The notes under the pieces were generated by a model. That model saw only the letters and a program-made list of their open reading frames with translations, did not search any database and was not told the origin of the DNA. A stretch of DNA of 64,000 bases from Amphiduros pacificus (lineage: Eukaryota; Annelida; Polychaeta; Phyllodocida; Hesionidae): assembly GCA_949316495.1 (NCBI GenBank), contig OX439005.1:21403704-21467703 (forward strand), in the 5' to 3' direction. Positions 38,110 through 64,000 of this stretch are shown piece by piece. Within the stretch, counting starts at the first letter, position 1, and every line of letters starts with the position of its first letter. The translations under genes and the position numbers were made by a program.

Positions 38110-39070
38110 TACTCTTCAACATGGCTCAGTGGGTAAGACTTCTGTCTCCCATGCTAAAGGTCTGGGGTTCAATTCCTGGTGGGATGTTTTTTTTTCATGC
38201 TGAAGCAGAAATCTTCATTTTGAAGTTTTATTTTAGCAATATGCATATTGGAACATTCAGAATTGAAACATTTTTTTGTTTTGATAAAAATTGTATAAAT
38301 AATGACTTTATACAATAAACAAAGGTGAAATGTTCATGTTGGGATCTTTTTTGAGCAATATGAAAGTCAGAACACATAAAATTTATTTAATTTTATTTTG
38401 CAAATGGGGAAAATGCAAAAAAAAAAGAAAAAAAAATGTCTTTATACAGAAAAATGGCAAAAATACTTCCAAATATTTGGGTTAAGTTTGAGCAAAAACA
38501 GCAAAGAAATGGAAAATAGTGCCAATTTCAATTTTCATACAATGTTGTTTTCTACAGTGCTGCCACAGGGTGATACATGACTCAGTGGTTAAGATGTCTT
38601 TCTTCAATGTGAAATGTCCAGGGTTCGAAACCCGGTTGGGAAAAGTATTATTCTCATGCTGAGCGTGAAATCTGGTTCTGTTTGAGTGATATGGACTGAA
38701 TTGTCTATTGCATTGTCTATTGCATTGTCTATTGCAAATGAAGAATATAAAATAATTGAAATCACTTGATACCAAAAAAAAAAGATAAAATCTTTTACTG
38801 AAGTTCTTATTGAGCAATTTGCACACCAGAAGAATATTTTTATTTGCAAACAAAGAAAATATGAATAATAATGACTTTATACAGTTAACAAATATAACAT
38901 TTTCGTATTGAGGTAATATTTGAACAATATGCATGTAAGAACAAGTAGAATTGAATATGTTTTTTACACCACAGAAAATATAATTATGCAGAAAAAAATA
39001 ATTATGCAGAAAACAAATATGAAATCTTAATATTCCGATTTTATTTAAGTTCAGACAAAAGAATTTATAA
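38110..39070 (+). mobile_element. cluster of tRNA-derived SINEs with internal tandem repeats
   Basis: Two tRNA-like heads, at 38119-38186 and 38577-38640, each have an A box (GGCTCAGTGGGTAAGA; GACTCAGTGGTTAAGA) and a B box (GGTTCAATTCC; GGTTCGAAACC). Both are followed by a related body (CATGCTGA...GAAATCT). Further on, a unit of roughly 120 bp recurs (near 38225, 38350, 38810, 38930) with shared words such as AATAATGACTTTATACA and GAGCAATATG. A 12-bp unit ATTGTCTATTGC is repeated three times at 38700-38737. No intact tRNA gene: the anticodon-arm regions do not fold convincingly. Confidence 0.68.
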
Positions 39071-40174
39071 CATGGATCCAATTTCAAGATGTTATCATAG
39101 CTTTAAAATTCGAATAATTTGAGCATCTATGAATATATCCAATCCTTAACCACAGGCCCGATGCAGATATGGTGTCAATTCCTCCAAAATAGTCCTCGAG
39201 TTTTAGTTGTTTTGAACACTATTATCAATATAATATTTAGCTATCTATATTCCAAAATAACGATTAAATATTGCAATCATTGTTTCAAATAAAATCGTAA
39301 TTTGCATAAAGAAATATGTGTAGTATTATTGCTGAGATATGTGTGTAGTGATTTGCCCTGTATTTCAGGCAAGTGACAGTGACCACACACCCCACTAATC
39401 TGAGTACTAACTAATCTCAGCAAGCAGGCATTCTCAGCATGATGTCAGCTTGTATTTTTAATCTCTACCGCTGGTACCCTGACCTGAGACTTTCCTCTTT
39501 TTGTCAGGTATGTTGGCTTAAGGGAAAAACATGTAATGATCGATGCAGTTACCAGAATGGACCCCAGAACATGAAGCCTGTGCCTTTCTAAAATCAATAA
39601 CATTACTGCATAGATATCAAACCTTTCTAGCTTTATTACAATGGCCACCCAAGGTCAGAACAATTATTCTCTGGAACGTTTCAAGATCTGCAAGTGTAAT
39701 AACATAGAGTAAATACATATGCTCAAGGTTGGCCTAGCGGCCAACTTTATCGAAGTTTAGAGCCCATGATATTAAATTGGCTTTGTATTGATGAAAACCT
39801 GTTGATCATAGACACATCACTTTAACATTTCTCTTGTCATTTCTCTAGGATCTTTGTTTACAATTTCAGAAGACTTAAATCATTGCTGTAATTGTATTCT
39901 TAGTGAAGATATTATGATTACTGGCCTATTCTCTTCTAATTTCATTAAATTTTTAATTTGTCTTGTATTTTGATCTAATTTGATGTAATTTATTCTAAGT
40001 TTATCCACTATTATCTTCTAATCTAATCTGACATTGTTTTATTCTTATCTATTCTAGATATTGCTAGATATGTTCTATATTTCTAGTTTATTATATATTC
40101 TTATTTATTCTAATCGTACCTCTTCTGATCTTATCTATTCTAATATCTTCTAACATAATATCTTCTAATCCAAT

Positions 40175-41052
40175 CTACCCAGCAGACAAAACTGGTTGAA
40201 ATTGCATTGTTTTGGCATGAATTTAAGATATGGTTATGACGTAATTAACTGGTGGAATATGCATAGCAAAACGATTTGAATTTTCCACGTGGGTAAGACG
40301 TGTGTTTTTTAACTTGGATGTGACATGAATTTCTTGCCAGGATAAGATGTGATTTTTTTCAACTGGATAAGCATTTCATGCTAACATCATTACCACAAAG
40401 AGCTACCTGGCCATTCCAAAGTGCACTTCCACAAACTGGGTTATATCCCCGTAAAGAAAGGAATTCCCTTGGCAGAGTTGGGTAGTTAAGAATTTTAGAC
40501 ACAAAGTTCAATATGTGGTTCACCAATAATGCAAATTATGAGTTTTAGACTAATATTAAATGGCATATTCAATGCTTTTAATCGCTTATCAGAGAAAATT
40601 ATCATTTTTTACGATTTCATAGAAGTTGTTTACACATTTTAAAATGATTCACTGGTCACACCTTTCATATTTCATATCAAAATCATTAATGTCAATATTG
40701 AAACAACAAATGTCTACAATTTTGCCAAACGTCAGCCTCTCAGAAGTTGAGCTTGATCAGTGCATGACTAAAAGGTTTTATTCAGAGGACTTGCTCTTTA
40801 TATAAAGGTTGGATTTTATATTCGATAATTAAATCTCATTTCTGTAGATGATATCTTAACCATGTCATACATTTGTATTTAAATAATTTTTCAGATCAAG
40901 AAATTCATATCTTAATCATGTCATAAACTGGACCAAAAAACCACGACTTGAAAATCACGTCCTAACCATGTCCTAAATTGGGTATGAAAACCTGCAGCTG
41001 AGATTTCAACCAGAAATTCATATGATTTTCATGTGGCATGTCAGCTGGGTAG
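40175..41052. mobile_element. 878-bp MITE with long, indel-bearing terminal inverted repeats
   Basis: The left end CTACCCAGCAGACA and the complement of the right end CTACCCAGCTGACA differ at one base. Inward similarity resumes after a roughly 27-bp gap with CTGGTTGAAAT on both arms, and further with TATGGTTATGACGTAATT against CATGGTTAGGACGTGATT. It sits inside low-complexity TTCTAATCTA-type sequence on both sides (39900-40174 and 41053-41130). That sequence makes any target-site duplication hard to judge. No transposase frame. Confidence 0.75.
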
Positions 41053-41159
41053 TATCTTTTAATCTCTTCTCCCCTAGTCTAACCTATTCTAATCTGTTAA
41101 CTTCTTTTCTAATCTATTCTAGTTTTGTGATTTAATCTGTTCTTATCTTTATCTATGAT

Positions 41160-42951
41160 AACAAGTTTGAGACTGCAGTTTTGAATGCTTAAAAATATTA
41201 ATAGTTATTTTTTTGCAACTACTGGTCCGATTACATGGCGTTCACATTACTTAATAGCTCAGGAGAGATGGAAGAGTCAGTTTCTAAACAAGTATCTATG
41301 ACGTGGTATTTCAGAGAAATAGCCACATTTTCAAATATGGCAGTGATTTGATTCCGTCCTCAACTACTGTACAATCAGATATATTTAAACATCTCTGCTG
41401 CAATATACACAGCCCACTACAGTCAAAGTCGTTACTAGGTATCTAGTTTATTATATAGTTGTCCCCGATATGAACCATCACATGGATGGATGTTTCATAG
41501 TTCTTTTATGATATTTCCCAAATGTTATATTAGGTTTGAAAAGATCCAATTTATTTTCTTGTTATTTTTGCACCCTTATGGCACCCATTATTTGGCCATG
41601 ACAAGTCCCATTGAAGCTTATGGTTAGAACTATGAAATGTCGCACTCAGATGCCATTCTGTGGGTCCCATCTGTAGTAGTATACCAGTGGTGAATCATAT
41701 CAATAAGCGAGTTTGGAAGGACCCCAGTTAACAGCTTTCATTGGTAATATGGGTCGGATGGGCAATGCCCAAAGCCCCAAGACAAAAAATGAATTTGAGA
41801 TTTTCATTAATTTTAGTGTCATTGAAGTAACGCCTATTGGGAAACCACATAGATCTCTCATACACCCATTTGGTTTTAAGAGTTTCATCAAGTTCACATC
41901 AGTCAACAAATAATCTATTATGTTGCATGCAAATAATAAAACATAGTGTTGTTTAATTATGCCGAAAAACATGGGATAAACGTCCTTGAGTAAATAACGA
42001 ATACAACATAGATCAACAGTGGAATAATGAATTTTATTAAATTATGATATTCTAATTTGAATACAATGCCATACACAAAAATGTAATGGCAACAGACAAA
42101 CAAGTAAGCTGATTTTAAATGGAATGTGTAGTGAACAAATATGAGTTAATTTTCATAAAAATCAAGGTGTAATGTGATAATCTGTGTCACAACATGCGAT
42201 TTGATGGCATCTAAAGAACGCTAATATATTAATTTTTAAACCTGAGAGCAATATAACAAATTGTTATTGCTCTCAGATAAAACCACGATAAAGGTGCTGG
42301 GTGAAACAGATAGGTGCTGGTCTCTCCCCTAATAAGGAGAAATCTATCTTACACACATTTATAAATTAACCCCGTCCCCACCCCCCACAACAATCATATC
42401 CTAAATGACATATCCTTAACTCATTATGTTATGTATAAACACAACTCAATGGCATTCACCACTTTTTGTAGATCTGTATTTATAAAATAACGATTAGCAA
42501 AAGATTCCTTGATCGTTCTTACTTTGATTGTTCTAATACTATAACAATTGTGTTTATAATTGGTAATAAATACATACATTTATTTGACTGTTCAATATTA
42601 TATGTAAACTTCGATCATGAACTATGGTGTAAGATTCTACAAAATACCTGTTGGTCTTTATTATGAGCATAAAAGAAATGAACTGGGTCTCCTAATTTCA
42701 GTTTTAAATAATATTGAATTTTTGGGACCCGACTTCTCGTTTTAATTTACTACAGCAAGGACCTCCTCATAATTAGAAATTGTTAAACGCTATAGCAGAC
42801 ATTTAAAACTCTGTTGGAATATGATTTGAAATCAAAGAAATCTGATTGTGCTCGTTACACTGTATGTCTAAATATCATTCCACCGATTAGGAATGTTTAA
42901 AAAAATGTATTAATATTGATCATTATAATACATATTCCATTTTTACATATA
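41160..42951. other. gene-free stretch
   Basis: No gene or splice-compatible coding segment was seen. It holds the palindromic repeat at 42242-42276. Open frames near 41700-41972 overlap on both strands and look like chance. Confidence 0.5.
42242..42276. repeat. short palindromic repeat, copy 2
   Basis: The same 12-bp arms as at 10710 (CTGAGAGCAATA and complement), with an 11-bp spacer. The outer bases also match: a C before the left arm and ATA after the right arm. The direct repeat at the flanks is poor here (TTTAAAC against ATAAAAC). Confidence 0.8.
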
Positions 42952-43137
42952 CAGTCAAGCCCCGCCAGTCCGTCATGGTCTGTCACACATAATTCTGCCG
43001 GTTTCACGAGTCTGACGGTTTGATGAAACGGACATCAAATGAATACAAATAAAGAAAGATTAGAATGGTTGCAGCCAAATCACTGTCGGTAATTGATATG
43101 CCGGATTATCGGGGGACGGTCCGGCGAGGTCTGACTG
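42952..43137. mobile_element. 186-bp Tigger/pogo-like MITE
   Basis: Terminal inverted repeats: left CAGTCAAGCCCCGCCAGTCC, right complement CAGTCAGACCTCGCCGGACC, 15 of 20 identical. TA dinucleotides flank both ends (42950-42951 and 43138-43139). Ends starting CAGT with a TA duplication and a CCTCGC word are characteristic of pogo/Tigger elements of the Tc1/mariner superfamily. Non-autonomous. Confidence 0.85.
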
Positions 43138-44770
43138 TAGATATCATATTTGAAACATTCATTAGTAATAGACCATAAATGAGCAATCATTTGAGAATCT
43201 TTAGCGAGGTATTACATTAATTAGTTTTGTCATTAAACTATGACTTACACTTGTAGTATTAGAACATGCTATAAATATAAAAACTAACTTTTGCTGTAGC
43301 TAAAATATATTTCTGTTTTGATTGAAATATAAAGTTTTATAAACCTATACATAATGGCTTGGCCATATTGTGTAAGTCGCTCAGAACATGGACAATCGAA
43401 GTAAATATCTAATGCACCATTCATTAAAATATAAGTTGATGTCAAAATCTTCAGAATGTTCTGTTAAGTCGATGTTAATACTTTAATAGTGGATTCTGGG
43501 TATTCTCTAATCGCACACACACACATGCTTTATAAAAGGACAACCTCACTCTCTTGTAAAAACGAAGAAGTTTTTGATTTTATAATATATATAAAAATTT
43601 CGAAAGATAAATGATTTGGGTTTTTTTCATTGTCTGTTTGAAAACGTCCAGCCCATGAAATTCTGAAGGTCAATATTCTGTAGAGAGTAGAAAATCACAA
43701 AGTAGAATAAGTCTATCATTGAAAGAGATTCAATGTCCTAGTTTTTTTAGGGAACTTTACAAAACCAGGAACTTCAAGGCTAGAATAGACTCGTAACTGC
43801 ATATCATCTATGGCTACGTCTAATCTCCCTAAAAATCCTTTTTTTCTATAATACCTAAGTATCTTAGCAACCTTTAAAGACACAAATAATCTTTTGGAAA
43901 GTTTTGTCCTTTAAGGACAAAACATGTATGCAATATTATCTCAGACACAGTGCGCAACATATCGATCACATTTAACATATGAAAGCAGGAAGGAATATCA
44001 CATTACATTGATTATACAACTATTTGGTCCTTCTGTGTTACAATCAATTATTTCTTGTTAGCTGTTAGCCTATGAAACATCATCAATGATTCTGTAACTA
44101 AAATACTCTGACATATGCCAACCCCACGAAAAGTCCCCAATAAAACTCTCGCGTTTAAGACGCAAATGCTTTGGAAAAATGCAGACGTTTGAAAATTGGA
44201 AATCCACATTTCTAATTTTTTGTCATTCCTGAATGTGTATACTTTGAACCTCGAGAATTAATCGAATGTATCTAAACTTCACGCCACATGGACAGACGTT
44301 GAATATTTACACTATTGACTTATTGAATAAGTCTTGATCATCCTCTTCATTAATAAATTTGATCAATTAAGTACATGTGCGTCTCAAAAATGTAATTATG
44401 TGCTACTAAACCCAAACATTTCATGTTTTACTCACCAATAATGATAACACTACATAAGTCTAAGACTTTGCTTTAAGTCTTGCTTACTATGAAGCCATTC
44501 GCTTTAAATGTAGCCATTCGCCTTCGATACTTCGGTCATGGAGCATCTGCTTGTTTTCTTATTATTGTCCAAGCCAGAATACTTGGATGATTAATCCAAT
44601 ATATTTAGAATTCTGACTTCCTATTGTTAGCTTTATTTGAATATCATTGTCTCAGTATATCACACTCATTGTTCATGTTACTTAGTTTACAGCTATCATG
44701 TTTGTGCTTAACAACTCTTCTTGGTTCTCCATTTCCATACCTTTCTAAACCCTACACAGACTTGAATATC
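43138..44770. other. gene-free stretch with a probable 3' end signal
   Basis: No coding signal. A 23-bp near-perfect palindrome lies at 43901-43923. TTTATT at 44632-44637 is AATAAA on the - strand and could end the transcript of the unknown gene at 46171-60200, which would put the whole 22-bp minisatellite in its 3' UTR. That is inference. Confidence 0.45.
43901..43923. repeat. near-perfect 23-bp palindrome
   Basis: Arms GTTTTGTCCTT and AAGGACAAAAC pair perfectly around a single central T. No flanking direct repeat is seen and no second copy in the window. Confidence 0.7.
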
Positions 44771-46170
44771 AGCACCTTGGTACTGTGATCCTAGCACCTT
44801 GGTACTGTGATCCTAGCACCTTGGTACTGTGATCCTAGCACCTTGGTACTGTGATCCTAGCACCTTGGTACTGTGATCCTAGCACCTTGGTACTGTGATC
44901 CTAGCGCCTTGGTACTGTGATCCTAGCGCCTTGGTACTGTGATCCTAGTACCTTGGTACTGTGATCCTAGCACCTTGGTACTGTGATCCTAGCGCCTTGG
45001 TACTGTGATCCTAGCACCTTGGTACTGTGATCCTAGCACCTTGGTACTGTGATCCTAGCACCTTGGTACTGTCCTAGCACCTTGGTACTGTCCTAGCACC
45101 TTGGTACTGTCCTAGCACCTTGGTACTGTGATCCTAGCACCTTGGTACTGTCCTAGCACCTTGGTACTGTGATTCTAGTGCCTTGGTACTGTGATCCTAG
45201 TGCCTTGGTACTGTGATCCTAGCATCTTGGTACTGTGATTCTAGTGCCTTGGTACTGTGACCCTAGTGCCTTGGTACTCTGATCCTAGCGCCTTGGTACT
45301 CTGATCCTAGCGCCTTGGTACTGTGATCCTAGCACCTTGGTACTCTGATTCTAGTGCCTTGGTACTGTGATTCTAGTGCTTTGGTACTGTGATCCTAGCA
45401 CCTTGGTAATGTGATCCTAGCGCCTTGGTACTGTGATCCTAGCGCCTTGGTACTGTGATCCTAGCACCTTGGTACTGTGATTCTAGCACCTTGGTACTGT
45501 GATCCTAGCACCTTGGTACTGTGATTCTAGCGTCTTGGTACGGTGGTTCTAGCACCTTGGCACTGTGATCCTAGCGCCTTGGTACTGTGATTCTAGCGTC
45601 TTGGTACTGTGATTCTAGCGTCTTGGTACTGTGATTCTAGCGTCTTGGTACTGTGATCCTAGCACCTTGGTACTGTGATACTAGCACCTTGGTACTGTGA
45701 TTCTAGCACCTTGGTTCTGTGATTCTAGCACCTTGGTACTGTGATTCTAGTGCCTTGGTACTCTGATCCTAACACCTTAGTACTCTGATCCTAGCACCTT
45801 GGTACTCTGATCCTAGCGCCTTGATACTGTGATCCTAGCGCTTTGGTACTATGATCCTAGTGCCTTGGCACTGTGATCCTAGCACCTTGGTACTCTGATT
45901 CTTGGTACTGTGATCCTCGTGCTTGGTACTCTGATTCTAGTGCCTTGGTACTGTGACCCTAGCGCCTTGGTACTGTGATCCTAGCGCCTTGCTACTGTGA
46001 TCCTAGCACCTTGGTACTGTGATTCTTGGTACTGTGATCCTAGTGCTTGGTACTCTGATTCTAGTGCCTTGGTACTGTGATCCTAGCACCTTGGTACTGT
46101 GATCCTAGCGCCTTGGTACTGTGATCCTAGCACCTTGGTACTGTAATCCTAGCGCCTTGGTACTCTGATC

Positions 46171-46195
<25 letters not shown>
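44771..46195. repeat. 22-bp minisatellite, about 64 units
   Basis: Tandem units of AGCACCTTGGTACTGTGATC plus CT, with variants (GCGCC, GTGCC, ACTCTGATC, short units lacking GATC near 45070-45150). It abuts the last exon of the - strand gene. The stop codon of that gene (46171-46173) is the CTAG of one of the outermost units, so the array overlaps the end of the coding sequence. Confidence 0.95.
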
Positions 46196-60200
<14,005 letters not shown>

Positions 60201-61984
60201 CGTCGGTTGTTTTTGGTGTTCACTCTTGTATAAAGTAGGTCCACGGCTGACACAGTGTGCTCAAATGAACACGCAAATACGATGTGTACACACTTGTTAA
60301 ACAGACCATGAAGTTCCCTCGCTATATTCCATGTTATTCCTAATTGATGTCCGCATTTATTCTCCTCAGTCAAAAAATATATCTGGATGTTTTTGATAAA
60401 TGTGCTTCCAATATATGTTCAGCCTCTACACGTCTACGATGGTTTCTCACACAAGCTTAATAAATCGTAGTGTACCTCATACCATTACAAATGCTGTCTA
60501 ATTGTGACAATATAATTTATCCTATTCATTTATATCCAGATCATGTCGCATTATAGTCATGTTTATTTTTACCTATATAGGACATGGTTTCCCATAGGTT
60601 TTCACCTCCAATTGTGTCGGAGGTGGGTCACTGTCCCATTTTCAGCTGGTAAAATGACAAGCCACACACACAACACCGAGATTTGGTGCAGGCAAACAAT
60701 ATCCAGGACACTCCATACAGTAACATTTGTCACCCGTGGAAGCCTATATATAACACGATAACATTTGTTTACAAAGGTTGATATATGATAGTATCGCAGG
60801 TAACTTATTACCTGGTGTTATCACAAATAATATATGTGACCCACGTAGGTTATCCCATGATCATATTTATCCCATTATTTGGCCATATATTTTTCCATTC
60901 CCATTCATACCCAGAAATATTCATCTATTATTATTTTACAATCATTCCATTCTTTTTTGTCACGAAGAGAAAGTTTGATAATGATTTCCTTTTCTTTACG
61001 ATATAAAAAAAAACATTTAGCATTCTCACATGACTCCGGAAATTTGATATATTATCATTCTCTCAAACAATTAATATTCAATTTCCAATAAATTACAAAA
61101 ACCCTTCTCCATTATGCCATAATTTGAACTCTTTAAGACAGGGATATTTGAGGACTTCTACTCTGTCATATCCTTGTGAATCCATAAAACATAGATGTCT
61201 ATCTATGGAAACTCAGTTGAATGAAATTATTAATGTCGAAGTCACAATGAAAAATAGTTCACTGATTTGGTAACGTGTCTAATCATCATATATGCCCTGT
61301 TTCTAACATATTGTTAGTCTCAATTTACTCATCACAATAAAGCATAATATATCAAAATAATTTTCAGGAACACAATTCTCTGATTTGTCACTCAATTGGA
61401 TTCTTATTTATTCGAGGTAGAAAGGGCATGGCAACGGTCGTGAAGGCTCCGCACGTGCAACCAGCACAATACACAGACAGGAGATACAAAAGGAAAGATT
61501 AATACGCGCGATCGACCTGATGAAGCTTTTGGAGATTTCAAAAATGGATATGTTTATTTCGTTTATTCTGTTCCTTTTTAATTGAATATTATTTTTCTAC
61601 CAATAATAAAGTCATTTAGTGCCGCTATTATTTGAAATTTAAGAATTATCAATGGATTATATATATGACGCGGAAGACGCGTAAGGACAATAGCCTGTCA
61701 CGTGGTAAGTTTCTTCCTAGCAACGTTAACAATCGTCACATCGTTGTCGATCTGTATGGTCACCTTTTACTGCTACAGGTGAGAAATATCCCCTTTTATA
61801 TCAAATTAAGCGATAAAATATTGTGAAACACGTTTATTTGGTTCTGGATATTTACATCGCTCACATTAGAGTTTATGTTCTACGTTTAAAAAAGAAATTC
61901 CTCCAAATACATGCGCTATAGTCGTATATTGTGTCCTTACCGACTTTTTGATATTTCTCCATTTCAGTATAAAGTTGTTCCGCC
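60201..61984. promoter_or_regulatory. divergent promoter interval between the two unknown genes
   Basis: 1.8 kb between two start codons facing away from each other. A CG-containing patch at 61430-61520 (GAAGGCTCCGCACGTGCAACC, GCGCGATCG words) stands out from the AT-rich surroundings. A likely 5' UTR exon of the + strand gene ends at a GTAAGT after CCTGTCACGTG near 61704; the short frame that starts MTRKTRKDN there would stop on joining the 61968 acceptor. Promoter elements cannot be fixed further. Confidence 0.45.
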
Positions 61985-63728
61985 ATGTTTTCAAATCTGT
62001 GTGTTAATCACCTTGCGAATGCTCATACCAAACAGGTAATGACAACTTATCCATCTTCAAAAAGCCATCAATTGAAAAAATATGTAATAATAATATTTCA
62101 AAATATCATCCATAGTAAATGACTGCCAACATATCAGTATTTATACTTGTCTCTATTTAAAGGCTAGATCCTGGTTTCGTCATCAGATCAAGTTTGTGCG
62201 CCGGCAGATGAAGAAATTGTCCATTGTAAGTAAATATAATAATTACAAAATCACATAACATTCACTCCACTGATTAAAAAATAATATTAGCAAAGCTTAT
62301 ATATAAGCCCTATCGAAGATCAGAAGAATTGATAATTGATCAAATGTTGTGTACATGTTAATTCACTGATGCTAACCAGGTTTAAATTTACCGTTTCAAA
62401 TCTGTCCAATCGAGTATTCATTGTTAATTTTAAGTCTTTTTTGTTTGTTCTTAGTACTTTTGTTGCAAATAGAAGTTATTGAAAAATAAAAGGTTTTACT
62501 CTATTGTATGGCATTTATTGACATATATGTGTGTTTTTTTATTGTAGGGTGCCAAGATACGCCGCAGAGGGCCACGCGCTACTGTGTTTGCCACCCTCCT
62601 TGACAAGCCGTCCACCCTACCAGAGGGTCCGTCCTCCTTCCCCCGGCAAGCACGCTTTATTCCGATACCAGGAATCGCCATCTTCCCGACTCCTGGGTCT
62701 CAGTCCGAGTCTGAACCATCACTAAAGGTAAAGTCATATTATTAATATATGATTTATGCTTGACTGGTAGCCTATCCTTTACACACCATGAATCTTTACT
62801 CTAATACGATGGACCATTTAGCATACAATGAAATAAAACTGCTTAAACCATAATTATAAATAATTCTGAAGAATAACTTTGCAGAGATGCCAACATGAAA
62901 ATTGTTATTTTATGCTTATTACAGGACAAAATTCTGATGGATATTGATTCAGAAATTGATAATCTCTCCAAGATGATGAGCCAAATGCCCGTGGTAAGAT
63001 TATTAAGCAATTTTCAATTTTCAATTTATTGCACTCATTAAGTAAGGAACTTGTTTCATTTATTATTTAGTAAATTGAAATTTAGATTGGACTTAAGTAT
63101 ATAAAACCTTAATTAAAATTTTCTCCTGTGCATTTCTATGAGTGACATGATGACTGATTCTCTGCTGTAGGGGACACAGCCGGGCGAGTATACCAAGCGC
63201 ACTGCGTTTGGGCCAGTTTCAGACACGATCTGCCCCCTAATAACTGGTCCTCAGCTCATCAGACCAGCCCGCCTTCTCATCAGTGTGGCCAAGGGTAAAC
63301 CTCAAGTCCCTGCCCCAAAGGTAACCATAAACACGACTCTCACTTTGAATCATTATAAGTGTCTAATAAAAAAAATAGCTTGTGTAAGATATGTCTCAGG
63401 CAAGAAAAATACAACAAGAAAAAAAATCTGAATATTTAAGTCAAACATACAGTTTAAGTTTTCTGTATTATAATGCATGTATTTCATGTATTTCTTTTTT
63501 TCATTTCAGCAGAGAAAGGGACTGAAGAGATGTTCCTCTGAGATTGATGTGCAACTTAAAGAAGAAAAGAGGAAGAGAGGACCAAAGAGCGAATCTGATC
63601 TTGCAGACTGTAATGAGGCCATGGTCGCAGAGTTCCACCGCAGACCCTGGAAGAAGGCAGCCCGCCCAAACAACACCTCACTGCCAAGTACCAGATTCAG
63701 AATCAAGAGACACGCATTTGTTGGCTGA
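61985..63728 (+). CDS. unknown basic protein, six exons, 243 aa
   Basis: I do not recognise this gene. Coding exons: 61985-62035 (its exon starts at acceptor 61968), 62163-62225, 62548-62727, 62925-62993, 63171-63320, 63510-63728 (TGA); all junctions phase 0. An in-frame TAA lies just upstream of the ATG in the same exon, which supports this start. The N-terminal part is very basic (RSWFRHQIKFVRRQMKKLS, GAKIRRRGPR). A Pro-rich middle and an acidic helix-like piece (DIDSEIDNLSKMMSQMP) follow, and a Lys/Arg-rich C-terminus ends RFRIKRHAFVG. No signal peptide or membrane segment is seen; a nuclear, nucleic-acid-binding or chromatin role is inference. The last acceptor is CAGCAG, so one Gln may be optional. 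Confidence 0.8.
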
Positions 63729-63830
63729 ATTATTATGAATGTTTTTTCTAGACATCTAGTTAATTGTGGAAATCCATCTGGCACAGTAGTCTGTATCTTG
63801 TGTTGAATAAAGTATTTCCTGTATGTTCAC
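63729..63830 (+). other. 3' UTR and poly(A) signal of the 243-aa gene
   Basis: AATAAA at 63806-63811, in TGTTGAATAAAGTATTTCCT, is about 80 bp past the stop, followed by a GT-containing stretch. This gives a short 3' UTR. After it, 63840-64000 shows only T-rich non-coding sequence. Confidence 0.75.
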
Positions 63831-64000
63831 CCTGAATCTATGCGTTTTTCTTATTTCTGTTCCAAATACTACCACGCGATTCTTTTTCCTTTTTTTTCTT
63901 TTTTATAAAAAAAACACCAATGTCAGTATCTGAAGAGTTGAAATTATTTTGTTATACCAACATCTCGTCATTTTTTTCTCGTTATATATATTAAGGTGGT

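Noticed and set aside
38119-38186. Functional tRNA gene
   Set aside because: A and B boxes are present but the acceptor and anticodon stems do not pair well, and the sequence is followed by a SINE-like body.
38482-39087. 201-codon - strand open frame
   Set aside because: Runs across SINE copies and a 12-bp repeat (NRQC units); not a gene.
41700-41972. Overlapping open frames on both strands
   Set aside because: Mutual shadows with no family match or splice context.

Overview
The window reads as nuclear DNA of an invertebrate animal. It is AT-rich, its genes are split into many short exons with GT-AG introns, and it is dense in minisatellites, MITE-like DNA elements and tRNA-derived SINE heads. 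The invertebrate-type protein sequences and repeat load fit a lophotrochozoan, probably a mollusc, but that placement is inference. No bacterial features, CRISPR array, rRNA or intact tRNA gene was seen, and no retroviral, LTR or Polinton remains were recognised.

Layout. (1) 1-14135: a trinucleotide microsatellite, a 14-bp minisatellite, then the 3' part of an ERO1 oxidoreductase gene on the + strand (exons 2074-14135; the 5' exons lie left of the window). Its introns hold two more tandem arrays. (2) 14136-19924: gene-free convergent interval. (3) 19925-28955: a complete PUS10 tRNA pseudouridine synthase gene on the - strand, 17 coding exons, about 516 aa. Its introns carry a roughly 2-kb foldback element, a TTAA-flanked MITE and a 45-bp minisatellite. 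(4) 30323-35657: a complete homologue of human C1orf198 (DUF4706 family) on the + strand, head-to-head with PUS10, including a 27-nt microexon. (5) 37600-44770: no genes; a SINE cluster, a long-TIR MITE, a Tigger/pogo-like MITE and several hairpins. (6) 46171-60200: a three-exon gene of unknown function on the - strand (about 605 aa), whose stop codon lies inside the first unit of a 22-bp minisatellite and whose 10.2-kb intron is full of repeats. (7) 61985-63728: a six-exon gene of unknown function on the + strand (243 aa, very basic), head-to-head with the previous one.

The genes do not form a pathway. ERO1 acts in the ER (disulfide formation), PUS10 modifies tRNA, the C1orf198 homologue has no established role, and the last two look like fast-evolving basic, probably nuclear proteins. 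The most unusual signal is a pair of very small palindromic insertions (20 bp and 38 bp, at 56928 and 57089). They share the same terminal sequence and each is flanked by its own perfect 7-bp direct repeat, which is the signature of transposition at a size far below ordinary MITEs.
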